In this document: piece after piece, positions 21,352 through 31,317 of the stretch | Position numbering within the stretch: the first letter of the stretch is position 1 | How the letters are laid out: every line of letters begins with the position of its first letter | Assembly (NCBI RefSeq): GCF_000400465.1 | Contig: NW_008806282.1 | Coordinates: 372,001 to 436,000 of the forward strand | Direction of reading: 5' to 3' | DNA length: 64,000 bases | Source of the DNA: Wallemia ichthyophaga EXF-994 | Taxonomy: Eukaryota > Basidiomycota > Wallemiomycetes > Wallemiales > Wallemiaceae | The notes under the pieces: generated by a model | Databases searched by the model: none | What the model was told of the DNA's origin: nothing | The model's input: only the letters and a program-made list of their open reading frames with translations | Position numbers and translations under genes: made by a program

Positions 21352-22411
21352 CCTAATTTAAGGAAGTTGAGAAAGAAACTGAGACTTTTATACTTCTGAA
21401 ACATTGACATATGTCAGAACATTTTCATCGCAGCTGGAGTAAGAATGATGAAAGGAAATGGAGGACATGAGCAATAAAGCGACGATGAGTTAATGTGGCA
21501 TTCATTAAGGCATTTGTAGCCATTTCTTCGAAACGCATTGTTTTCACTTCACTACAGCTTCCTAACTCACCTTTGTCTCCCTCTGCTTTCTGCCATGCAT
21601 GTCAAACCTATTCTGACAGTCGGAACCATTGAGATGCCGATCAAGATGGATATGAAAACAAAGCTTGTGTCGACTTCAGCCAATAGAATGAGAGTGCGGC
21701 TGCCCCAGTTTGTGAACTTCCGAGTGCGATCGATGCCATAGTTCGCGACTATATCATGAGCTGAAAACGCGGGTCTCGTCCAAAACTGCGTTACCTGCGT
21801 AGTCGATGAAAGGCTGCAACTCTCATGAAGTTTTTACCAGGTTTGTCCAGTCTCAGCGCCATGCAGACAAGGTTGGAGGCACCTGTGAAGAAGGCATAGT
21901 TGAACAGTGCTCCATGAAAGCTGCCATATACTGCAAAAGTGATGAAATAAGTGTCTGGGGGAGAAGGAGCTCTTTAATACCCCCACAGAACGCGTATGAA
22001 TGCCTTAACATAACCGATAGCGGATGATAAACAGTGCAAATGCATATATAACACATCAGAACCAACTATAATAGCCAATTGTGGTTGTGAGAAGGTTCTA
22101 AGGCAGCAATTCCTAAGCTGCTTCTGTCTGCTTCGAATGCAGCTAACTTGGCAAGTGATGCAGGGGATGTAGGGGATGCTGGAAATGGCCGACAGAGATG
22201 ATTCAAGCAAGAAGCGGGACGGTCATGTACACAAAGCCAGAACGCCCAATGCTTGCACATATCACCAATCCACATGCACTTGGTTACGCAGCAAAAAAAT
22301 CCAAGTAAAGGAAATGAAGAGATTTGAACATTTAAAGCTTTTAATATTTGTAAATATCGTAGTGTCGATTGCCGAATCGAAGCCGCTTACATCACAACTA
22401 CCACTTGCAGT
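21352..22411. other. Gene-poor region between the array and EXO84
   Basis: This contains the copy 4 promoter, a decayed membrane-protein locus on the minus strand (about 21590-22080, listed separately), and an upstream reading frame that ends on the EXO84 start codon (listed separately). The remainder shows nothing recognisable. Confidence 0.5.
21590..22080 (-). pseudogene. Decayed multi-pass membrane protein gene (unrecognised)
   Basis: Two minus-strand stretches look like former coding sequence: about 21955-21805 (DTYFITFAVYGSFHGALFN, then YAFFTGASNLVCMALRLDK) and about 21740-21590 (NYGIDRTRKFTNWGSRTLI, then LLAEVDTSFVFISILIGISM). Both are hydrophobic with conserved-looking polar positions. 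A GTAACG...TATAG interval between them could be an old intron, but neither AG gives a continuous frame, and the upstream part (GYVKAFIRVLWG) ends in a stop. I cannot name the family. It could also be a live gene with an exon structure I failed to resolve. Confidence 0.35.
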
Positions 22412-22415
22412 ATGA
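22314..22415 (+). other. Upstream reading frame overlapping the EXO84 start
   Basis: A 33-residue frame (beginning MKRFEHLKLLIFVNIVVSIA) ends in a TGA that shares bases with the EXO84 ATG (ATGA overlap at 22412-22415). An in-frame ATG exists farther upstream at 22176. If the transcript leader includes it, it would act as an upstream ORF and lower EXO84 translation. The hydrophobic start is signal-like, but no conservation can be judged. Confidence 0.3.
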
Positions 22416-24586
22416 GCAAGCAGCGCGTATCCAGAAAATCGCTGAGACGGCCAACGACATTCTATGGCGCAAGTGAAGAAATCCCGCCGATGCCTCGCCA
22501 GTCGATGACGCAGGAGGATCTCCCAGCGACCACCAAAGCAGCGGCACCGATAGGGGCGAAGAAATACAAACCAAAGGCACACGCAAAGGATAGAAAGGAA
22601 GGCAAAGATAGTGAGAATGATAGCAAGACGAGATTAGGCGAGAAGCTCAAAAAGAGGCTGTCCGTCAAGTACACCTATCAGCAGCCAAAGACGAGGACAG
22701 TTGGCAGCGCACCACCTGTGCCCTCCCTCCCGAGCACTCATATACCCAACCAGAAACAGACGCCGCAGACGGAAGATGTCAGAGAGAGCTTACTTGAGGA
22801 TATCGACGAGAACCGAGTCAGCCAAGTGAGCCAAGTGGATGCCGATATTGATATCATCAACAGAGAGTGGCTCCAGCAGCCAGACTTTGATGCTCAAGCT
22901 TGTGAGTGCGCTCATGTCTTTCTATTCACGTCTAACTCCGATAAGACATTCGTACACACCTCGCTAATGCCAGTGAGGACGAGGTGGAACACTTCAAGCA
23001 GGCCCTCACTGATGCTATGCAGTCTACCAATTTGCAACTCGAACAGAGTGCATTCAAGAAGTATGTGGATCGTTTTCTATGTTGTCTTAGCTCACACTCT
23101 CAAAGTTACGCTGACTTTATCGCCATTTCAAAGGAGATTGGCGCTCTCGAGACAGAGGTGCTCGAGCTGCGCGAGCTGCTTGGGGAGTGGAGAAGCCTCC
23201 CGGAAGCATTCGGTGTTGAGAACGTAGAGTCTGATCTGGAGACAACAAAGAAGAAGAGATCATCAGTTGCAGATCTTGCAGCCGTGTACAGGACCCAGCT
23301 GCAGACGCTACACTCTACAGTCGAGGGTTCGTTGAAACACGTACCTCATGCACCAGGCAGACATGTCGTGACGACTGCATCCAAGTTCGTTGAATTGAAC
23401 GCTGCGACTTACAGAGTAGCGCAGTCTGTCGAAATGGTCTTGCTGAATGACACCCTCCTTATAGCCAGCAAGAGAAGACGTCAAGCTAGTGGCGGTCGCG
23501 AGAAGCTCATCGCCGATCGTGCTTGGTCTTTGTCTGAAATCAATATCCAGGATCTCCGAGATTCGATTAAGGTGACGAATTCTATCAAAGTTAAGCATAA
23601 CAAGCAATCGTATGTGTATATGGCTGAGTCGCCGAGCGATAAAAATGTCTTCTTGAATGCCGTTAAGCAAGTCGCAGAAGAATACCAAGCGCAAATGGAG
23701 CAGCAGCAACATAATCAAGAAGGAGATCTCTCGCCTAATTTCATTATCAGTCCTTCGATAGCGTCAATCCAATCGACGAATTCGCCTTTAAGAACGCCTA
23801 TATCCTCTTCTAACAAACACTTGCAATGGATGGAAGACTTTATCGATGAGCTGTCAGTTAGTGTCGCCGTCAATGACCACCATGCTGCTGTCGAGCACGT
23901 GGAGCAAGGACGGAAAATGCTCAGAAGCACCGATGACAAAAGTGAACGGGAGGCACTACAAGCCCAAATAGCGCACCAAAAGGGTATACTAGTGAGAAAC
24001 CTGCTACGCGTTGTCGACGACTTTTCAAGACTTCGGGAGCATGTTCTAGTTGATGTTATCTCGCTGTTGCACAGATTGGATGAAGCAGGCGCCGGCAGAG
24101 ACACCTACTTGAACAGTCGCAAAGAGCTCATCAAGCATAGGTCGAGGCAGATGGTGTTTGATGGAGACGTAGTCAACTACGTTGCTGAATTAGCAGTCAT
24201 CACCTTTACGATAATCAAGCAGTCGGCAGAATGGTTCAGGGCTGCATTCATTAATACGAACAAAGCAAGCGGTGAGTGGGACGCATTAAATCTCGCCAGC
24301 CAAACTGATCACCATCAGGATATGGAAACTGGGCATCTGAGCAGATTAAAACGTTTGCAGTCATGTTCAGACGACAGGTATATGGCTCGCATCTGGGGAA
24401 GAGCATTATTGAGCGTGCGATTCAAGTAACACACGAGCAAGGACAGAGAGTAGGTGATGGATAAGAAGGTAACGCTGCGCTGACTGACTGATTGCACAGA
24501 TACTGAAAGAGGTGCAGACGTCGACAGACCTGTGTGTCATACTTAATAAGCAGATGGAGGAGCAAGTATCGCCTAGTCTGATTTGA
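22412..24586 (+). CDS. EXO84: Exocyst subunit EXO84
   Basis: Five exons (22412-22901, 22946-23060, 23106-24271, 24319-24449, 24500-24586) give 662 aa. The N-terminal third is basic and low-complexity. The conserved Vps51/Exo84 helix follows the second intron (YADFIAISKEIGALETEVLEL). A PH-like domain spans about 285-400 (MVLLNDTLLIASKRRR, KHNKQSYVYMAESPSDKNVF), and the C-terminal helical bundle begins near WMEDFIDELSVSVA. Exo84 is part of the octameric complex that tethers secretory vesicles to the plasma membrane. The second intron (GTATGT donor at 23061) could be read through, but removing it restores the conserved motif. Confidence 0.9.
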
Positions 24587-24690
24587 TGGAAAATGATTTA
24601 CATTGATATACTGATTATAATCACATGGAGAGTGTTGCGTAAGGTATAATAAATAATGGCCAAATAATAGGTTGTTTGCGATAATTATAC

Positions 24691-25116
24691 TCATTCGAAA
24701 TGTGAGTAATGCCCCTTGACACCTAGTTTGCACTTGTGACAATCCGCTCGAGGACCCATAGTGAATCTGATTTTACGCTGTTTAGCTTTCTTGTCGTTGT
24801 CGATGAGGGAGGTGGAGTCTCTCATCGATGTGTCATGCATGTGCAGCGTCTCTGTGGCCATGACGATGTCTGGAGGATGAGAAGGAGGAGTGGGAGGGAC
24901 TGGATTTGAATTTAAGCTTAATTTGGGATCAGTAATCGTCGTATTCGATGTATTCCTCTCAGATTCGTTTCCTTTCCTCTTTGTGGTTATCGGGTTGTTT
25001 GCCAGGCTCGACGGGCTCAGTTTGCGCTTCTTCTTTGAAAATGGAGGGGAAATGAGCGGTGGGCTGTCGTAAGAGGTCACCATTGGCTTATACGGCAGAT
25101 CTAAATCAATCTCCAT
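24691..25116 (-). CDS. Small uncharacterised protein with a C-terminal CxxC motif
   Basis: A single-exon frame of 141 codons. Most of the protein is low-complexity and polar, with a basic nuclear-localisation-like cluster (KKKRKLSPSS) and a Pro-rich centre. The last 30 residues differ in character: RKIRFTMGPRADCHKCKLG and VKGHYSHFE. The spaced Cys and His residues (CxxC, then HxxH) could bind a metal. Similar C-termini occur in uncharacterised fungal proteins as far as I recall, but I cannot name a family. The gene converges on EXO84 and is divergent from TIM17. Confidence 0.55.
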   Translation of the reverse strand: MEIDLDLPYKPMVTSYDSPPLISPPFSKKKRKLSPSSLANNPITTKRKGNESERNTSNTTITDPKLSLNSNPVPPTPPSHPPDIVMATETLHMHDTSMRDSTSLIDNDKKAKQRKIRFTMGPRADCHKCKLGVKGHYSHFE

Positions 25117-25605
25117 CGCGTGTGAGCATTCGAAGTTGGTGGTGAGGTGCGAGGGATCAATTGGCGAGCAGTGAGGGTTTAGTGGGATAATTTTAAAGGT
25201 GTTTTGAAGGAAAATATACTTTTATGCCCACAGATGCCTCCACTTCTCTGTATGAGGCGTGGATGCCGTGACTGTCTCCCGATAACGCCCAGTCACGAGA
25301 AATGGCAGTCGTATAGCAGAATCAGCGTCTATGGCATCATAAATACTTATTAACACCCAAAAGACTTCCTATCGGTGGATATCGTGAGCTGGAATCGTTG
25401 ATACACCGCTAACGCTGATAGCGGGATATACAGCACAGAGAGAAACGCAAACAAGCAGCGGAAATAAATTTCATCTAAATACACCTCACGCACCCACTAG
25501 CACCCGCTTCACTACATCCACAAACAAATTCTTTTGGTCTTCCTTCTTCACTCTTCATCACGTACATCCAACAGCGCAGCGCGTTGAAAAATAAGAAGCA
25601 GCAAA
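25117..25605. other. Divergent intergenic region upstream of TIM17
   Basis: This 489 bp region separates two divergent genes and contains pyrimidine-rich sequence before the TIM17 start. No gene or RNA was seen. Confidence 0.5.
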
Positions 25606-26179
25606 ATGTCAGCAGATCACTCCAGAGACCCATGTCCGTATGTAATTCTCAATGATTTCGGTGGTGCGTTTGCGATGGGTGCGGTCGGTGGTTCAATCTG
25701 GCACGGTATAAAGGGAGCGAGGAACAGTCCCCGTGGAGAGAGGTTGCCTGGTAGTTTAGCGGCAATCAAGGCTAGAGCGCCTGTACTCGGTGGTAACTTT
25801 GGTGTATGGGGTGGTATGTTCTCATCGTTTGATTGTGCAGTCAAGGGCGTTAGGCAGAAGGAAGACAGCTGGAATGCAATTATTTCTGGTTTCTTCACTG
25901 GTGGCTGCTTGGCTATCAGAGGTGAGTAGCCTGTTGCTTGCCACAGTTGCACCACAAGCTAACAAGACACAGGCGGTCCTAAGGCGGCGCTCGGTGGTGC
26001 TGTCGGATGTGGTATCCTTCTCGGTGTCTTTGAAGGTGTCGGTGTGCTCATTAACAAGGCCATGAGCGATTTCAGCAAACCTCAAATGCCAATCGGTGAG
26101 TTTTCTTGGGTTGATCGACGTCATTGACACAGTCACTGTAGCTCCTGAACAACCACCAGCCGCTGCAATCTCACATTAG
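25606..26179 (+). CDS. TIM17: Mitochondrial import translocase subunit TIM17
   Basis: Exons 25606-25921, 25973-26095 and 26133-26179 give 161 aa, the normal Tim17 length. The start ([19 protein letters not shown]) carries the essential N-terminal Asp/Arg region of Tim17. Four hydrophobic segments with GxxxG motifs follow ([66 protein letters not shown]). Tim17 forms the presequence channel of the TIM23 complex with Tim23. The third exon is short and ends in a Pro/Ala-rich tail. The last intron is only 37 nt, the shortest in the window. Confidence 0.95.
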
Positions 26180-26265
26180 AAGGATGACCACCTCCGTTTT
26201 GCATAGAATAAACCCTCAACCCACTCACCCCTGACTTCTAATCATCTTCTTCATAAATACATCTG

Positions 26266-29200
26266 CTACTTATCGACTACATTATTTTGCGTGTTGAACA
26301 GTTTACCACGACAGTTCGGTGCCCCACAGAAACATTCTGGTACGGCTTCCTCTAAGATACTGTCATCATCGTCTAGGACTCTCTTTGCCTTCTTTGACCT
26401 TATCTTTGTCTTCTTCTTTTTCCTGCTGAGTGCTTGCTCAACATCCTCTTCGTCGCTGTCGACACCCATGTATCTAACAACAGTTAGCTTCCGGTAACAT
26501 TTCAGCGCTCCACTCACGATATAGACAGCTCCTCGTTTTCTCTGATATCCCGCAAGGCATAGAATCCCAAGAAAGGAAGATCGACCGAGGTTTGCACAGT
26601 GTAGACGGGCTATGGGGAAGTAGGAGTGAGTGGAAGATTTTTAGCGCTCTACGAACTCACCTGCACAATTAAATTAGGCTTGCAACAATGGTTGATAAAT
26701 CGGGTGAACTACTTTGTGTCAGTTTACTGAAGGAGATGTGGCTATGTGACCTACATTTCCGATGAAAAAGGCATCAATGGCTATTAAAGTGTTAGCCATA
26801 TGCAATACTCCACACCAGCGTAGATATCACCCACTGTAATAGGATTGTAAATCAAAGTCAATATCACGGTACTGTTGCAGTTCCTTCTGCGGGCTGATGA
26901 GCGACTGAAGTGGTCTGCCAGCTTCGTTGGCAGTACCTGTACTTGTATTACCAAGTACATCGCCACTATCTTCACTCAGTTTCTCAAACCGCTTCTTGTT
27001 GCATTGCGTTGCCTTAGCATACATTTTTTTATTCCGCAGATGGTAAAAATCGATATCAAAATCGTATTTCCGGTTGACCCTGTGTTACGCTGTGTGAGAA
27101 AGGGTGGGGTATGATGTTGATGGGGAGTACCACTTACTTATCATATATACTAGGATGGTTTAGAGTGTACCTAAAAATGCGCGCACTTGACTCACTCTGA
27201 TCTATGTATAGCCATATCGTTTGTGATATATTCTCCAGAGTACACAGCAATAAACTGTCCTTTCTGTATCTTTCTTCGAGTCCGCACACCTGTTCGAGTT
27301 TGTTAGTATGTGCAACCTAGCTATAATCACTTCAACCCACCCCATCCCATCTTCTCCTTCTTGAATATTTCCAAGTTGAAGTTGGTCGGTTTACTAGTGA
27401 CCTGAGAAAGTTTAGAGGGTGAATGATTGGAGGGAACCTCAACGTACTTTATTCTGACAGCTATCGTCACACCCGCAAAGCTCATTGCATTCGAATATCG
27501 GCAAGTCTCTTGTATTTAGCAGTCCGTCATCGTCGTATGCTGGTGTGGTGGTTGTGGTAGTGTTACCGTATGAACAGTGCTCAACACCCATCTCACTCAC
27601 CACAATAACGATCGCAGAAGCCTTCAAAGATGTACTTCTGGCGCTGGAAACATTCACATGTCGACGGATCGCATTTACCATTGCATCCACACCGCCGTTG
27701 ACCTTTTTCGTTGTTCTTGGGCACACCGCTGCCATACTGGTGTGTGTAATATTTCAGAATTAGGTCAGATCAACTAAAATTTCACCTACACATGGTTTGT
27801 TGTTGTAGATAAACTCGACAGGCGGACAAGGATCGCTGTCAACCTGAGATGAAATTGAGAAGGGGTAAAAAAAAACGGCAAGCAACCCACGCACATCATT
27901 ACGAATTGAGAATGTGTTTCTGTTATCCATAAGTGTCTCAGCCTGCTCTATATGAGCGAGGAATGTATGCTCGAGGGATTTGCTGTTCAAAACCTCTCCT
28001 GTTCTAGGATGCCTTCTTAAGCTACCGACAAACTTCAACCCAACAAATTTATCAGGTTTCTCGGCTAATTTCCACGCTTCAAGCTCCGACGCTTTATCTA
28101 TTTCTTCCTGACTATACTGCTTATCGTCATATCTTTTGTATGCCTCCCGCTGCTCACGTGGCATATTGATGAAAACGGGTTTGATGATTTGTTCAATTGT
28201 AGCTGGTTTTTTTGCAGGGCCTTCAATGACTTGGGTTGTGTTTACGCGTGATTCTCGCTCAAGTGTCACCAGCTGAGCGCGTTTTCGCTGCTCAAACGAT
28301 GCATTGGGGTCGTGGAAACTGTGTTCATCCTCCGTTATCTGTAGCATCGCTTCGATCGTCTCATCATTGACTCTATCGGTGATCATCCGCTCATTGAACG
28401 GCTGCTTGAATTGCTTGAATGGTTTGATATCTTTACATATTCTGTTGCGACCATTTTGGAGTGTATTGGTATTAGTGTTGGCGTGTATTGAGTCGCACGT
28501 TTTCCTGTTGTTCGTACCTTGCATACTCTGCATACACTCCTCCAACATGGGCTTCTCCATGTAGTTTGGTGGGAGAACAGGTTTCGTTTCAGGTGGAGAG
28601 TATTTGCGTGTCTTCTTTCTATGCCCGGTCGAAGAACGCTCAGGTATAGACGTCGGTGGAGAGCAAGACGAAGAGCTAGATGGGATGGCTTTTGTAGTGG
28701 CCTCCACCTCATTTTCGCTATCAGAGGATAATTCTATAATGTTGCTGTTTAAGTTTTTGCCCAAGTCTCTACTCAACGTCTTGCTCAAATTTCTGCTCAA
28801 GTTTCTGCCCAAATCTCTGGTGAAATCTCTGCTCATCTTTATCTCTTCATCCACATTGTGAGGTTGCGGGTGTGGTTGCAGTTGTGGTTTTGATTTTGGT
28901 TGCGGCCGTCGTTGTGATTTTTGCAACTTAACTTCAGTCTGTCGCATATTATTGATTAGTTTGGGTTTCTCTTTCTCTCTCTCCTTCTCCTGCTCGCTCT
29001 TGCTCACCTTCTGCGGTGTGGAGTGGTTATTGGCGGTGTCAGGTCTGAAGTCGCGCACGCCTCTGAAGCTAGGTAATGATCCTTTCTTGATAGGAGGGAG
29101 AGGGGATTTCTTTGGCAGCAGCGACTCATGCGAGCTGTCGGCAGAGCTCATAGTGGGGTTGATAGGGTTGATGGGGTGAACGGGAGTAGCGAGATTTTTC

Positions 29201-29807
29201 CTTTCCGACGCGTGCATCGCGTGTATCAATGGCCGTGTATTGTCGCTCTTATTCTCCGTCTCACGAGGCTGCGTCCGAGAACGTTTAGAAAGCTGCGACG
29301 GCGACGGCGACGGCGATGGCGATTCTCTGAGCGACTTGCGCGAGCGGGTGACAAAGTCGTCAGACGTGTTAATTGAAGTGGGAGAGTTGGCTGATGTGCC
29401 AGAAGTGGCAGAAAAGCCACCACTAAACCCGTCTCTCCTCTTTCTCTTAAATTTCTTGTTGCTGTTGTTATCGATAGAGAGGAGGCGCTTCTCGGACTTT
29501 TTCCTGATCGCCGTGCTTGTTGGTGTGGCTGCGTTTGTGATAACGAAGTGAGATTTGCATGGATAGATACGCGGAGTAACTCACACCCAGTATGAAACAA
29601 TCCTCTCAGCTTATCGCTTGATTTCTGCTGGTATATTACGCCGCCAGGTTGAACAGGTCGCGTTGAAGTTGGTGGAGATGGCGCAGATGGCGCAGATGGC
29701 GCTTGTGCTGTTGGCTGCGGTAACACGGCCATCTCAATACTCTCCATCTCTAACTCATCTTCACTTGGGAATAAAGACGTCTCGTCGGCGTCCATCGATT
29801 CCATCAT
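26266..29807 (-). CDS. Histone H3K9 methyltransferase, SUV39/Clr4/DIM-5 type (apparent frameshift)
   Basis: Thirteen exons (29807-29585, 29528-27895, 27843-27790, 27736-27601, 27539-27448, 27401-27341, 27289-27196, 27149-27138, 27079-26835, 26780-26755, 26708-26661, 26611-26518, 26473-26266) encode about 975 residues. The N-terminal 600 are low-complexity and basic, with no clear chromodomain. Pre-SET cysteines follow (RRCGCNGKCDPSTCECF, ECNELCGCDDSCQNK), then SET (MGWGVRTRRKIQKGQFIAVY, SGEYIT, NFTRFINHCCKPNL, FYALRDI, EELSISY) and the post-SET zinc motif CFCGAPNCRGKLF. It should deposit heterochromatic H3K9 methylation. The exon sum leaves two extra bases: between PNLIVQ and PFLGFYALRD, near 26578-26583, the frame slips. 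A sequencing error, a missed splice variant, or a real null allele are all possible. Exon 8 is only 12 nt. Confidence 0.82.
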
Positions 29808-29889
29808 GACTGGACGTGAACAACAGACAAAGACAAGAAAATTGGCATTTGTTTTGACATTTAGATGTAAATGTATAAATATTTATATT

Positions 29890-31207
29890 CTACTTGTCCC
29901 CTTCAAGCCACCTACCAAAGTCATTCAACCTGTGTTGCTCGTCTTGTTCAGCTGTCTCAGTGTATTTGTTGGTGCTTTCAGTGGTTTTAAACGTCTCCTT
30001 GCCATCGTAGAGGTAGCTGACCACTCTCCTGCCTGCAAAGTATCTACCTTCGTATTTCTACGCTGAGTTAGGTGGATAGGAGTACGTAGATGATTATCTC
30101 ACCAACACACACGCCTGTGCTGCGATATGATCTGAGAACTTGACAGTCATGATTCCATCTGGCTCAGCCTATGGGGAGTGAAGGTGTAAGCAAATATTCA
30201 CCGCCAAGTGCACTACCAACTCACATCGTAAAGCACCACGCTTGTCACCTTTCCAATTTGCTCGGCGTCTTCGCGTACATCTTGCTTCAAATCGAGCAAC
30301 AGCGTTGGATCCTCTTTCAGTTCACCGGGAGTAAACATATGCCTCAGTACGACGACTCTTGAGGTAGTATTCGAGGGCAACCGATCAGCCAGGCCAGACT
30401 CATCTTCGCTATCCCAATCGTTAAGTTTCTCATCCAATTTCCTGAACTTTGTCTGTTTCCTCCTTTTTTCTTCTTCAGTGAGAGGTTTAGCGGGTTTCTG
30501 TGTGGTGTGCTTGCTATTGGTGTGATCACTAGCCTCAGGCTTGAAATCTGCGACAGAGACTCTAATAGCACTGCCATCGCCATACCTAAGCTCGGTATCG
30601 TCGAGTAGTTGCACGGCAAGACTAACGCTGTCCTGCTTATAATACACCACCAAAGCCTCACCTTTGAAATTACCAAGATCGTCTGTATAAAGCTTTACTT
30701 TCGGGCTGCCATCGTCGTTGGTGAGGAGAACGCCGTACTTGGAGAAGACGTCTGCAATTTCATCGACGGTGACGTCAGGAGGGAGGCCAGTGACGAAGAC
30801 AGCAGTTTTTGGTGGAGGAGGTTTATCTCTTTTGGCGTTACTATCGTTGGGCTTGTTCGATGTGAAATCCTTGCGCTTCTTCTCGTGTCGTCTGGCTACG
30901 ACGTCTGCCGGAGTCTGTGGAGGAATGAGAGTGATCGTGGGTAGACAGCAGCCACACTAACGCTCTCGTCAACGCCACTAACACCGTAAGCAGCCTGTTG
31001 AGCAGATAATTGGTCTAAATCAGCCTAAATCGGAGTGAGCGTGGTGTGCACTGAATCCAATACACCTCCACGCACCACAGAAACGAATCGTTGAAATTTA
31101 ACATCCCACTCCATCTCGCTGCCATCATCGCCCTCCAAAACCCAATTCTGTTTTGCTTTATCAAAGGAAATACGCGGATCATCGAAATTTGGTGTGTCGC
31201 TAGTCAT
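29890..31207 (-). CDS. CUS2: U2 snRNP-associated splicing factor, CUS2/TAT-SF1 homologue
   Basis: Five exons (31207-31076, 31024-30962, 30914-30225, 30168-30103, 30057-29890) give 372 aa. An acidic and aromatic N-terminus (DKAKQNWVLEGDD, MEWDVKFQRF) is typical of TAT-SF1. The first RRM runs from AVFVTGLPPDVTVDEIADVF to GNFKGEALVVYYKQ. A charged linker (EEKRRKQTKFRKLDEKLNDW) precedes the second RRM, a U2AF-homology motif with GRYFAGRRVVSYLYDG. It helps fold U2 snRNA and bridges to SF3b1 before prespliceosome formation. For the last intron, the acceptor GTAG at 30058 rather than the earlier CAG keeps the frame. The 3' end lies 82 bp from the methyltransferase start on the same strand. Confidence 0.92.
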
Positions 31208-31317
31208 GGTGGGGGAGTTGAGAGGAGAAACACCCGCACTGAATATAAATATCAAGATAAATTTATCATGTATAATATTTTCACTTTATTTTTCATTCAT
31301 CGTTATCAACGACGGTC

